This document shows positions 20,510-30,554 of a stretch of 35,380 bases of DNA, in pieces. Made by a program: the position numbers and the translations under genes. Origin of the DNA: Welwitschia mirabilis. Lineage: Eukaryota > Gnetophyta > Gnetopsida > Welwitschiales. Each line of letters begins with the position of its first letter. The stretch's first letter is position 1. Location of the stretch: positions 264,141,491 to 264,176,870 of the forward strand of contig JBOZIK010000001.1 of assembly GCA_051453625.1 (NCBI GenBank), read 5' to 3'. The notes below the pieces were generated by a model that was not told the DNA's origin, did not search any database, and saw nothing but the letters and a program-made list of their open reading frames with translations.

Positions 20510-21560
20510 TAGGGCTCGAAGGGGATATTCAATTATTTAAAGAAGTCCTTCAATACAAAATTACATTCTTGAAGGGAGTCTTTGAGTAGCAAAGGTTGAT
20601 TTGAAGGGGCCTTTAAAACTAACAAAAATTAAAAGGTAGAATAAAAACTATATAAAGTTGTAACCTAGGTTTTCAAAAAAATTTTCCTTAAAGATTGATC
20701 TCATAAATATGATCATAGTTCTCTTAGCCTACAAAAATACATTTAATTTTATAATATTTACATTTTTTACACATGCTGTGAAAAGTAATAAATAAGGAAT
20801 CCACCACATGTAGATTTCTTTTAGAAATATAACTTGATTGCTGCTACTGCTATTTCCCTTTTGACCCATTTCTTCATTTCTCACATATATTTTTCTCTAG
20901 ATTTAAATTGAAATTTATTCCTTGAAGGGGATCTTCAAGTAGAAAAGGTTACTTAAAGGAGTCCTTTAAGTTTGAATTACCTCTTTAAAAGAACTTCCCA
21001 ATAAAGAATGAGCTTGAAGAAGGTTTTTTACTAACCAATGATTAGTTGAAAGGGCCTTTTAAGGAGCCATAATGCATTTCTTAACTCTTATTTATGAACA
21101 TTAAGATCAAAAGGGGGTATGCTTTTGTGAAGGATTCTTTAATTAAATATCTGACATATGTCAAATCAAACTATCATATGAAAGAGATGTTCAAAGGTCT
21201 TGAAGGGGTCAGAGAGGGATGATAAAATAGGAGGAAAAAAAGTTACTTTATTCATAAATTAATTCCTCTAATTCTTGAGGTAGATCTTGAAAAGGATTTT
21301 CAAGAAACAAAGTTTTTTGAAGGAGGTCTTCAAGCTCAAATCAAAGCTAGTGAGGAAAAGTAAAACTACCAAGATCCAAAATGTTTTTGAAGATTCCATC
21401 AAAGAGGTTTAATCATCTATCGAAGGACTCCTTTGATAGATGATGCATATGTTTTTAAAATGTCACTCAAAAATACAAATCTTTACTTTTACAAAGGTTT
21501 GAATGGAATCTTCAAGTAGCAAAGGTTACTCAGAGTGGTTTCTTTCAAATCTATGAAGCT
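20510..21560. repeat. Cluster of degenerate palindromic repeats
   Basis: The core cttgaag-gggat-cttcaag with the tail tagcaaaggtt recurs in degenerate form near 20565, 20922, 21277 and 21496. Fragments (gaaggggatattcaa, gtcttgaaggggtc, gaaggaggtcttcaag) lie at 20519, 21199 and 21317. The core has 7-bp arms around a 5-nt centre. Because the unit is nearly self-complementary, both strands give short open peptide repeats (LLLEDPLQ-like on minus, LEGDLQVAKV-like on plus), so coding cannot be assigned to a strand. It could be structured RNA, a protein-binding array or a low-complexity coding repeat. Confidence 0.6.
21412..21444. repeat. 33-bp near-perfect palindrome
   Basis: Arms 21412-21427 and 21429-21444 are complementary at 15 of 16 positions around one central C. 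The arms read atcatctatcgaagga and tcctttgatagatgat. It would form a tight hairpin in RNA or a cruciform in DNA and lies inside the palindromic repeat cluster. Confidence 0.85.
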
Positions 21561-21825
21561 AGTTAAAATAGTTTGCAAATGTATGGCATTGTCAATTTGG
21601 TTGAAGAAAACATAGCTTAATCCAAGATTTTATGGATTAACAAATCTTATTCAATGGTTTAAAAATTAATGAATCAAGTATGTCCAAATTCTACTTATAC
21701 TTGAAATTATGATTAATTCTTTTTACTAGTTGTTTCTTGGTATAAGTATATTGAAATGCCTTAAACAATGGCTCATAATCATTACATCCACATAATAAGT
21801 TTTTTTGATACTTCAAATAGAGAAT

Positions 21826-22560
21826 GGCTTATAATTCCAACAACTTGCCTATGCCTCCTTCTACTCCTCCTCTAATCAAGAAGTCCAAATGCTACCTTCT
21901 TAGTTTAGAATCCTCCCAAATAGGAATGAACATTATGAGTTTACATGAGGTTTCTCATTAAATTTATCTCCAAAGCATCTATACTCTTAACCTTACTTAT
22001 TACTACATAGCTTCTAAGGTACTTACTATCATAGGTGGTATCCTTTAAGAGAATATAAAGAACAAGTTCAATCATGGAGATATTCCACGATTTTATGGTC
22101 TTATGATTCATCATCTTTGCACTAGGTGTTTGAGAATCAAGCTATTGAGCTAAATTCTACCCTAACTAATAAGTCTAATAAGTATGATGCATCTATAAGG
22201 TGGTTCATAGTTCAAGCTCATGAGTTAGAGCATTAAGTACAATAAACCAAGGGAAACAATCTAGCACTAAGCCTATTTGCCTTATCTTTTGATAAGAATT
22301 ACCTAAAAAGGTATGTGTCCTTATATGACTCTACTTTTCAAAACTTGTAGGGCTTTTAATGTGCTAAGCTTGGGGTTCTTACCAATTTCCTGCAAAATCT
22401 ACATTTTCTTTTATTCACAAAGACTTCAAATCAAAGGAATTCTAGGAGAAATAACAAATATAAGGGATAGTTTTTTGGATGATAACATCAAGTTCATCTA
22501 TTTTCCATTTTCTTTTAAGTTGCTACTTTATGCTTACCTATTGATAGAATAAATGTAATT
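21826..22560 (+). pseudogene. Plus-strand ORF antisense to E2
   Basis: Starting at ATG 21826 (MAYNSNNLPMPPSTPPLIKK), the plus strand stays largely open for about 720 bp in three frame-shifted runs. It includes NIKNKFNHGDIPRFYGLMIH, then YDASIRWFIVQAHELEH, then LALSLFALSFDKNYLKRYVS. The Pro-rich N-terminus followed by a mixed helical body looks like a real protein, but I do not recognise it. It is opposite in direction to all E2 genes and lies between IN and the 3' LTR, where some plant Tat-lineage gypsy elements carry antisense ORFs. Alternatives are a fragment of another inserted element or chance. It has about eight stops or shifts. Confidence 0.4.
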
Positions 22561-23400
22561 CCTAGTTGAGACTTTTTTACTTGAAAATCAAAGGTAAGAA
22601 TTATTATTATATACATTATGAAATAAATTTTTTTATTTTTATTTTTAAATATTTAATAAGCTTTAGCTGCCTTTATTTCAGTACTCATTTCTATTATGTT
22701 AAAAAAAAAATCCTTTGATTGTCATTTTCTTTTATCTCCACAAAAAATCTATTGCTTTAAGATAAGTAGAATAAAGATGCATTGATGCAAGTGCTTAAAA
22801 TATTAGAATAAAGTATTGGTATCTTATGCAATATTTATTATTAAATGAGTTCATTTGATTTGAATAAAATATTGGAGACTAACTACTCCTCAAATGACTT
22901 TCAAAGAGTAACTACCTTCTTTATAATCTTAAACCAAAGAATCTTTTATTTTGAAAAAGATTTTGTAATGAATAAAGTGCAATGACTACCATAGTAATAA
23001 GGACTCACAGAGTTATAAACCCTAATCATGACCACTGATTCCTTGGTGGAGTTTTCATAACCACTTATTAAACTACCAAAGGCCCCTCTTGGGAATATTT
23101 GTCCTTGTGTTCTTATGATAGGACATTACTCTTTATTTCTTTAATTATTTTCTTAGTAGATAATAATGATTACACCTTAATTGTATTTCCAAATTTAGTT
23201 ATTCTTACCATTTGTAACTTTTCCTTTCTTAAAGTCTTACTAATTCTCATGAGAGACACTTTCACATATTAGGCAGAGAAAATATTATAATTTGAATAAT
23301 ATCCATTTTCCTTTATAAAAGTCAAAACCTATAGCTCTTTAATTATTCATTTATTAATAATAATAATAATAATAATAAAATTTATAGGATTATGGGGGAA
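22561..23400. other. E2 stretch downstream of integrase, no gene seen
   Basis: AT-rich sequence between the antisense ORF and the end of IN, with no recognisable motif. It ends with a TAA microsatellite. Confidence 0.5.
23354..23379. repeat. (TAA)n microsatellite
   Basis: Eight to nine uninterrupted TAA units, just past the integrase C-terminus. Confidence 0.95.
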
Positions 23401-23429
23401 AATATATAGGTAGAATCCTTTCCATCCTA

Positions 23430-24608
23430 TAATTTTGTCCCATCTCTTCTAAGAGTGAAATCCTTTCTGTATTGATTTGATATATCTCCTTAGTTTCTTT
23501 ATTAAGCACTTTCATTGCTCCATTAGGTAAAAGTTTTGTTAAAGTATATGGACTAATCCTTTTTTTAGTATACTTCTATTTAGAAGATATGAATTTAGGA
23601 TAAAAAATAAAACTTTGTCTCCAATTTTCAAATTAGTTTTATGAATATAATGGTCATGCCATTTTTTACTTGTTTTTGAATTAATTCTTTTCTTATGATG
23701 GCTTTCCTTCTATCTTCATCAAATTTATTCATATTTTAGATTCATTCATTTTAAGCTTTATCTAGATTGTGATCTAATTGTTTAGACAACTTATAGAAAA
23801 TTAGATTTAATTTCATAGGTAGGATTACCTTCTTATCATAAACGCATTTATAAGATGTGAAATTGATACTATTTTTCCAAGTTATCCTATAAGCCCATGA
23901 TGCTTTAAAAAACTTATATGCCTAATTAGTTATTTTAGTGTGTACTATTTTAGTTAAAATCTAGTTCAACTCCCTATTTGTAACCTCGTCTTGACTATTA
24001 GACTGATGGGGGTGATAAGAATAAGAGAGTTTATAATGAACTCCATATTTAGATAAAAACTTTTTAAAATCTTAACTAGTGAAATGGATTGCCCTACCTG
24101 ATATAATAGTATTAGGCATACTAAACTGATGGAAGATATTCCTAGATAAGAATTTAACTACAAAATCAGTGGAATAGTTAGGAATATCTTCAGCTTTAGT
24201 CCATTTAGTCAAATAATCCACATAGACTAGAATATAGTTATTTTTCCTAGGAGTTTAGATTAATGGAATTGATGAAATCTATTTCCCAAAAATTAATGTA
24301 TTTCAAGGATTAAATCCATTATTGGAACATTGCATTACCTTGGATCATGCTCCTTCTCTTTGACATTTATCACACTCTTTTATATAAATGAAAGAGTCCT
24401 TGAATAGAAAAGGCCAACAATATCCTGTGTTTAAAATTTTTATGACCACTCTTTTTCCTCCATAATGACCTCCTCCTTTTTTAGCATGATAAAATTTTAG
24501 AAGTTCCGTTTGATTAGACTCTCTAACATACCTCCCAATAACATCATCCCTGCAAAATCTAAAGAGGATCTGGTTTTCCCATATATAATATTTTATCTCA
24601 ATCAACAA
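23430..24608 (-). pseudogene. pol: E2 integrase
   Basis: This would insert the cDNA into the host genome. The N-terminal zinc finger (24608-24345) is fully open and has all four ligands: His in FYHAKK, His in GGHYGG, and CDKC, with GYCWPFLFKD between. The core follows. WEIDFI carries the first catalytic Asp (24277-24279). IISGRAIHF replaces the usual IISDxGxHF, so the second Asp is Gly (24106-24108). NSQDEVTNREL keeps the Glu (23985-23987). The DDE triad is thus D-G-E. A C-terminal reading like NKTFTxSNESA near 23540 corresponds to the region before the GPY end. A frameshift and several stops fall between the finger and the core. Confidence 0.9.
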
Positions 24609-24699
24609 GTAACACCTTCTTACATACTAAGAAGTTAGCAATGTCTGCAAACCAAAGTTCTGGTTCTAAAATTACTAAATACTCATGAGGAAAGTCATT

Positions 24700-25120
24700 T
24701 TAAGTTTCTATTTATTTATCTTCTTCAGGGAATTCTAGCCTAGATAGGTAATTATCTACCACATTCTTTATTCCCTTTTTGTCTATAATTTTTAGAATAA
24801 ATTCCTAAATTAAAAGTATGCATCTTATAATTCTAGAATTTGCTTTCTTCTTATTCATTAGGAACCATAGGGTACTATGATCCATGTAAACCTTTACTTC
24901 ATAACCTAGGATATAGTACCTAAACTTATCTAAAGCTACTACTATTGCTAACATCTCTTTTTCTATAATAGTGTAGTTTTGTTAGGAAAAATTAAGGTTT
25001 TTACTAATACGAACAATAGCATAGTATTTTATATTATCATCCTTTTGACCAAAAATAGCACAAATGACTTATTTTAAGGAATCAATCATAATGTAGAAGG
25101 TTTTATGCTAATCTTATTTT
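24700..25120 (-). pseudogene. pol: E2 RNase H
   Basis: RNase H degrades the RNA strand of the RNA-DNA hybrid. One minus-strand frame with only a few stops gives FYIMIDSLK, then VICAIFGQKDDNIKYYAIVR, NYTIIEKEMLAIVVALDKFR, VYMDHSTLWFL, and KNVVDNYLSRLEFP. The acidic residues of the active site are present (Asp at 25082-25084, the Glu in IIEKEML, Asp in MDHS at 24880-24882). The end marker DNYLSRL corresponds to ADHLSRL. Stops are TAA or TAG at positions where Gln is common. It is the best preserved domain of E2. Confidence 0.9.
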
Positions 25121-25179
25121 TATAAAATAGGGGCTTCAATTAACTTATATTTAATAATTTAAAAAACCTTTCCATATTC

Positions 25180-26010
25180 TTAGGTTCATTCATAGGCTAG
25201 GTTCTTTTGTATAAGATTGCTTAATGGTTTAATAATCTTGCTAAAATTAGCTATAAATCTTCTATAGTACCCCACATAACCTAAGAATGATCTCAATTCT
25301 TTCAGTTTAGTTGGTAGAGGAATTTCTTTGATAACATTGATTTTTTATTCATCAATTTCAATCCCTCTAATTGATATTCTATGGCCTAGAATGATTCTTC
25401 AGCCATCATAAGATGGCTTTTAGGCCAATTCAATTTCAAATTACTTTTCTTACATCAATTTAATACTACTTCCAGTCTTTTCAAATCCTCCTTAAAATCA
25501 TTTATAAAGGTTGAGAAGTCGTCCATGAAAGCTTCCACTGACTTTCCTATCATGTCTTAAAATATACTATTCACTACCTCTAGAAAGTGGCTAGTGATTA
25601 CACAATCCAAAAGATAAAACTCTGAAGGTATAAGTTCCCCATTTATAAGTAAAGGTTGTTTTTTCTTGGTCTTTGAGAGCTATTAAAATTTGATTTTACA
25701 TATTCATCCAAAAACTATAATACCTATGACTAGAAATCCTTTCTAACATCTAATTCAAAAAGAGTAAAGAAAAGTGATCCTTATAGTTAGTAGCATTTAG
25801 TAGCCTAAAATCTATGCACACTCTTCATTTGTTATTCTTTTTTGTATCTATTGTTACTGGACTCACCCATATTAAATTCAAAATAGGGTAGATGAATTCT
25901 AGTTTTAACAGCCTTGGAATTTTCTTTTTGATTACATCATGAATATGAGAATTTCATCTCCTTTTTGATTATGTTATAGGTTTTACTATGGTAACTAGAT
26001 AAATTTTATA
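25180..26010 (-). pseudogene. pol: E2 reverse transcriptase
   Basis: RT copies the element RNA into DNA. From 25880 downwards the minus strand gives WVSPVTIDTKKNNK, VCIDFRLLNATN, TFTYKWGTYTFRVLSFGLCN, EAFMDDFSTFINDF, and LKLNWPKSHLMM followed by AIEYQLEGLKL. These are the consecutive RT motifs, with the catalytic pair in FMDDF (25515-25529), the form found in the Athila lineage (most gypsy RTs have YxDD). Two frameshifts (around 25560-25680) and several stops interrupt it. The finger part upstream (about 25890-26010) is degraded. Confidence 0.9.
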
Positions 26011-26399
26011 TTAGTAGGTGGTAGAATATGCCCTTAAAATATCTTCATGAGTCCAAGAAAAAAAATTTATTTGTTTAGCTAACATTATTTTTAATTTCCT
26101 CTTTCAAGAATGGGGAAAATTTCTATAGATGATTAAAGGTCTATTTTTTTTGAATTTTAATCTATTCCAAACCTTCTTCAAGAGGAGGTTTCTCAAGCTT
26201 CTCTTCTTTTTCTGCTAGTTTAATATTCAATGGGTAATCTCTTTTTTTAACCTCTTGCTTCACTAATAATTGTTAAGCCTCCTTTATAAGAATCATATTA
26301 TAACTATTCCCTTTGATAGTAAATGGATTTTTAATTTGTGCTTCATTAGATATTTTAATTTGTTATAATAGATCTCTCAGACTAATCTCCATTACTTCT

Positions 26400-26720
26400 T
26401 CTCAAGAATAAATAGTGGCATTTGTAGTTGTCATTTAAGGTCTTCCTAGTATGATAGGATGAGTATTACCTTTTATTTTTATGATCATTAAATCCATTAG
26501 ATACACAATTCCTTGTAGTTATATAGAAGTATTTTCCATTATTCCTTCTAGTTTTATTGCAAAACCATCTACCATGTAAACTTGTCCATTATACAGAGTT
26601 AATTAAGGGCTTCCAAGTTGTTCAAAGATGTCATGAGAAATAAGGTTGATACTCATCCCTAAGTCTATCAAAGCTTCTATTTTATAATTACATTCAACAA
26701 TTATATTAATAATAAGTATT
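26400..26720 (-). pseudogene. pol: E2 aspartic protease
   Basis: The protease would cut the Gag-Pol polyprotein. In one frame, ECNYKIEALIDLGMSINLIS contains the active-site motif, with Asp at 26663-26665 and DLGMS in place of DLGAS. It is followed by FEQLGSP, GQVYMVDGFAIKLEGIMENT, GIVYLMDLMIIKIKGNTHPI, and ILGRP at 26438-26455. All conserved elements are in order over about 100 codons. The three stops seen are TAA where CAA or a similar codon would be expected. The first Gly-Ala pair of the flap region is not clear. Confidence 0.9.
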
Positions 26721-27429
26721 CTAGAATCACTATATTTCTTAATTTGGTTTCCCTACAAGGCTTGGGTAGAGGCCCAAAAGACTTGAACTCTTTTAGTTAG
26801 TTCTCTTACCAATTATTTCTCATTTATTTTCTTCCTATTTTTCTTACTTCCCTCTTTACTACATAGCTTTTTCATTTGTTTCCACTATAGGGGAATATCT
26901 TTTAACATTTTTACTAGAGGTAAAGTCATTGAGGTATCTTCTAGAGCTTTAATGAGGTATTCAATATCTTTCTCTCTTCTTTTAAAGAGATTTTCTATTA
27001 TCTAACTTCTCATTGGGAATGGCAGAGGATCATTCGCTTCTATCTCTATTAGACCATCTTTCATCATACACTTAGTTTTCTTGGTTTCTTTCTCTCTCTT
27101 CTAGGAGGTGAAGGGTGACTTTCTCTTAACCTAGTCTAAATAGTTTTACAACTAGCTTCCCTAGGATTAGTTTGTGGTTGTGTAGGTATGAAAGGTTTTT
27201 TAGGTTTTTTTCTTTATCTTGTTATTGATGGTAGCTGGGCTCTCCTTCTCTATTTCTCCATTTCTTGAAATAGTTGTACCTCTTTGATTACACAAATCTC
27301 TACATTGGTATCTATTTCTTATCTTTCCACTTCCCGGTCTAGTTAGGATAATGTTTCTTTTTGATCTGAGGAGCATTATTACTAGGATTATAATCAATTT
27401 AGCTAATATCTAAACCATTCCACAAAACC
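26721..27429 (-). other. E2 gag-PR linker, degraded
   Basis: Minus-strand sequence between zinc knuckle and protease. Short open stretches (for example 27397-27200) are rich in Arg, Lys and Glu, as in gag tails, but I recognise no domain. Confidence 0.45.
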
Positions 27430-28483
27430 TGCCATCCATGGATATTCTATGAAATGGTGGTCCTCATCATTACAATATTCATAGGTTTTTACTTCTTGTT
27501 TTAATATATTAACCTCGTATGTTAGAGCATTTATCCTTTTATTAGTTTCTTCTAATATATCAGCATGTTTAGTCTCCATTTCTTTTTCTATTATAACTTA
27601 ATTAACTTCCCTCTTTTCTTTCTTGTTCTTATAATACCATCATTGATTCATCTTGTAAAGTTTATCTATACTACTATTGATTGCATGAGTGCTACCATTC
27701 CTAATACTGCTCCCATGAAGAATGTTTAATTTCTCCAAAGAATCACTTCGAAGGCCTCTTAATAGGGATCTTATTTATTCTCTAAGGGTTATCTCATGGT
27801 TTGGAAACCTATCCACAAACTCATCAAATTTCTCATGCTCCTTTTATCTAACATTTAGGATCTAATCCATCAAATCTTTAATTATTGAATAGGTTGAAAC
27901 TTGTTCAAAAATGCTTGTCTCACATAGTTTTATATGCTAAAAGTATATTTGGAAAATCTATGGAACCATAACAGGGTATCTCCCTTTAAAGAAGAGGTAA
28001 AATGTCATAAGAAGTCAAAATTGATTTCTATATAGTTCGCTTTGCAAAAAGACTCAAATGCAGCATAGTCTTTTCATTCTTTTTAACTTTAAAAGTTGGA
28101 ATATTAGAAGTATTTATGTTTCTTATCTTATTAGGGGTCTCTAAGAATATAGGATCTATAGGGTTAGGTATATGAGATGTATAATAATCAATACACAAAG
28201 GAGTAGAATCAACTTTTTTTTCTTCATCACAATATAAACCTTCATGTCCTTATGCTAGTTTTTTTTATCTTTGATTTTGTATCAATAATTCTAACTTCTA
28301 TTGTAATTCTATTTCATTTCTCTTAAACATTTTCATATCTTCCATGAAATCATAAGGTTTTTTCCTTTTTGTTATTGTATTATCCTTTTCTTCTTCTAAC
28401 TTGTATTTCTTAGGGTTTTGCACATACTATTCTTTTACATCTCTTCATTGTTTACAATTGTCTTTTCTTAAAAAGGACTCCAT
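27430..28483 (-). pseudogene. gag: E2 gag with damaged zinc knuckle
   Basis: It starts at the ATG complementary to 28481-28483 (MESFLRKDNCK), 54 bp inside the 5' LTR. The N-terminal part holds a Lys/Glu-rich helix (YDFMEDMKMFKRNEIELQ). Next come an open run with HIPNPIDPIFLETPNKIRNI and then TSNIPTFKVKKNEKTMLHLS, and the broken capsid domain, with frame fragments LKGDTLLWFHRFSK and QAFLNKFQPI. At 27435-27485 YEYCNDEDHHFIEYPWMAG is a CCHC knuckle in which the first and last cysteines are Tyr. Both changes are explained by G-to-A on the sense strand. Stops and shifts make it non-functional. Confidence 0.8.
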
Positions 28484-28537
28484 TGTTTCTGACAAAAGGC
28501 TAGAAGTATTCTCCTTTTAGTATCAAAATGAAAAGCC
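28484..28537 (-). other. E2 5' leader and primer site position
   Basis: The 54 bp between the 5' LTR and gag. A primer-binding site belongs at its right edge, where the sense strand reads ggcttttcattttgatact. I cannot match that to a tRNA with confidence. Confidence 0.4.
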
Positions 28538-29401
28538 TATAATGCATATAAAAATGCTTTTAAAATAACAAAATAATTCAACTGAATGTTCAAACACAAA
28601 TTGTAATATCAATAAACTACTAGGAAAATCATGCAACTTAACCTACCACAATAATGCATCGACTTAAATCATTAAAATTTTTATAATGGGACTTCTATTT
28701 TTTGGCTTTTTACTTACAACAAAGACCTAAAATGAGGACATAGGCTTTGTTAAGAATAACTATTCTTGGCAAAAAGAATATTCTAATAGAAACCTATTTA
28801 TATATAATAGTTTATAGAATGTGGGAAAAACAAAAGAATCAGAGAAAAAGAAATGCAACTAGATTATATGCACCCATTATTTATAAATTCATACTATCTT
28901 AATTTCAATTCTAGTTAACATTAATATTAAGATAAGGAAAGAAATAGGATGCAATGTTTTCAAGTCACATACTTTAGCAACACAAGATTCTTTTCATAAT
29001 AGCATAGCTTGTATTACTTAATAAAAGTACAAAGATTTACTCCCCCTATATTTTCACACATGTAATAGAGATTTCATAGAGTAACTTTATATCTTTTTCT
29101 ATTATGATATATTTGCTTGAATGCACTTTCTAGTTTTTCTGTCTCTAAAAAGATTCTTATGTCTTCGGCTAGGTGCCTATTTAGAAGTGCAATAGAAGAA
29201 AGTTGTTGCTCTCCTTTTCTATGACCTATCTAGTTATTGTAACTACTTTCTTCTCTATAGCCACGTTCTTTAACTAACCTATATTATAAAGTTTGCTAAT
29301 AATAACTTAATATATATTATAGTAATATCATAATATTGTATAACCATTCATTATTTGCTTCATTAAAATTATATCATAAGATACATTCTTTTGAGTTATT
29401 A
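28538..29401 (-). repeat. E2 5' LTR
   Basis: It aligns with 16778-17622 from tataatgcat (tgtaatgtat in the partner) to gagttatta. Most bases agree, for example the block caaattgtaatatcaataaactac, and differences are scattered substitutions and small indels. Confidence 0.85.
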
Positions 29402-29659
29402 ATGACCCTCGAGTAATTTACTCTTGTATTCAACACACTTCATTTGTTATTTCTTTAAATGATGTAGAAGTTTTATAGGATCAAAGCACCATGTTAGTTT
29501 GCCTTACATGCTCACAAATCCCTATTACTGTATTTCTCTTAATATTGATTATGTGCTTAATAGAAAACAATCCCTCCCTTGCAAATGACTCTATAAAAAC
29601 CAATGTATACTTTTTAGATTCATTATTTCAAATGTTTTATCCACTTCTCTTGTAACCCA
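29402..29659 (+). repeat. E1 duplicated segment, first copy, part C (C1)
   Basis: The continuation of A1 after the E2 insertion. It matches 30294-30554 from atgaccct to gtaacc, including attcaacac, aatgatgtagaa, cttacatgct and tatactttttag. It ends directly against A2, so A1-C1 and A2-C2 are adjacent tandem copies. Confidence 0.8.
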
Positions 29660-29660
29660 T

Positions 29661-30293
29661 TTTCTATAAAAACCTATGATTTTAAAGCCAAGTATACTAA
29701 GCACTCATTTTTATTACAATTGTAATACTATTGTAATCCTTTTCTAGTTCATCTAAGTTTCATCTTAGAGATATACTGGCACTGCTACCTAGCCTCACTA
29801 GAGCTACCATATGTCTATCTTTTCATGTTTCTGATTACTCTTCTGGTGCTATTTATTTTTTCATTTAGTTTTTAGATCATTAGCAAAGTTAATTTTATTT
29901 CATAAGTCCATTTGTTCTTCTTTCACTTTATTTTTTTCCCTTCTTAACTTTTATTTTTATTTTTTTCAGTTTTCATCCCTTTTTCTTTCTTCTATTTCAT
30001 TCTTTTATGCCACAATAAGTGGAAGAGTAAGCCTCTTTTTGAAGAATTATTTTATCATTGCGGAAGGGGCATTACCTCATCAACCAACCTTCATTGTCTC
30101 TAGCCCTTGTTGTTATCCTGCATATTAGGAATTGGGGTGGGCAGTATCTTCACATCATTCCTTATCTTATTTGCATCCTTTTATCTTGATAAGATTTAAG
30201 CAATAAATTGGAACTATTTGTTCAAAATGAATGACACCTTCTACTTCCTAAAGACTATTTTGGAGTTGTACAAGAATGTAATAATTGTTGAAG
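29661..30293 (+). repeat. E1 duplicated segment, second copy, part A (A2)
   Basis: The partner of A1 (16283-16777). It contains a pyrimidine-rich tract (29905-30008) and about 90 bp absent from A1. No coding signal recognised. Confidence 0.8.
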
Positions 30294-30554
30294 ATGACCC
30301 TTGGTAATCCACTCCTTTATTCAACACCCTTAATTTTTTTTTCCTTTGAATGATGTAGAATATTGTTAGGAGTAGAGCATCATGATAGTTTATCTTACAT
30401 GCTTATTAAATCCCTTAACTATTATTACGTCACTATTAACATTGATTATGAACCTAATAGAAAATAAGTCCTACCTTGCAAATATTTCTACAAAAACCAA
30501 CTTATACTTTTTAGGTTTATTATTTAAAATGTTTTATGCATTTTCATGTAACCA
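30294..30554 (+). repeat. E1 duplicated segment, second copy, part C (C2)
   Basis: The partner of C1. It runs uninterrupted from A2 (ttgaagatgaccct), so it shows the E2 target region without the insertion. It overlaps the start of the ORF-1-like reading. Confidence 0.8.

Larger units (their letters stand above)
16778..29401 (-). mobile_element. E2: nested Athila-type element with long post-integrase region
   Basis: LTRs at 16778-17622 and 28538-29401 flank 10.9 kb. On the minus strand the order is gag, zinc knuckle, PR, RT, RNase H, IN, then 5.8 kb of extra sequence, then the 3' LTR. RT carries FMDDFS, the Athila form. E1 sequence is continuous across the two ends when compared with the uninterrupted copy at 30270-30310. 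A clean 5-bp target duplication is not visible (aagat on the left, atgac on the right; aagatgac in the intact copy). Confidence 0.9.

Noticed and set aside
20510-21560. CRISPR-like array
   Set aside because: The repeats are degenerate, unevenly spaced and lie in a plant retroelement. No unique spacers of constant length.
17623-23400. Endogenous pararetrovirus (caulimovirid) insertion as the source of the extra E2 sequence
   Set aside because: No movement-protein, coat-protein or caulimovirid RT motif was seen. The LTRs and the gag-PR-RT-RH-IN order with an integrase point to a gypsy element.
28519-28537. tagtatcaaaatg beside the E2 5' LTR as a tRNA-Met primer site
   Set aside because: It resembles TGGTATCAGAG, but on the plus strand. 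E2 is a minus-strand element, so the orientation is wrong.
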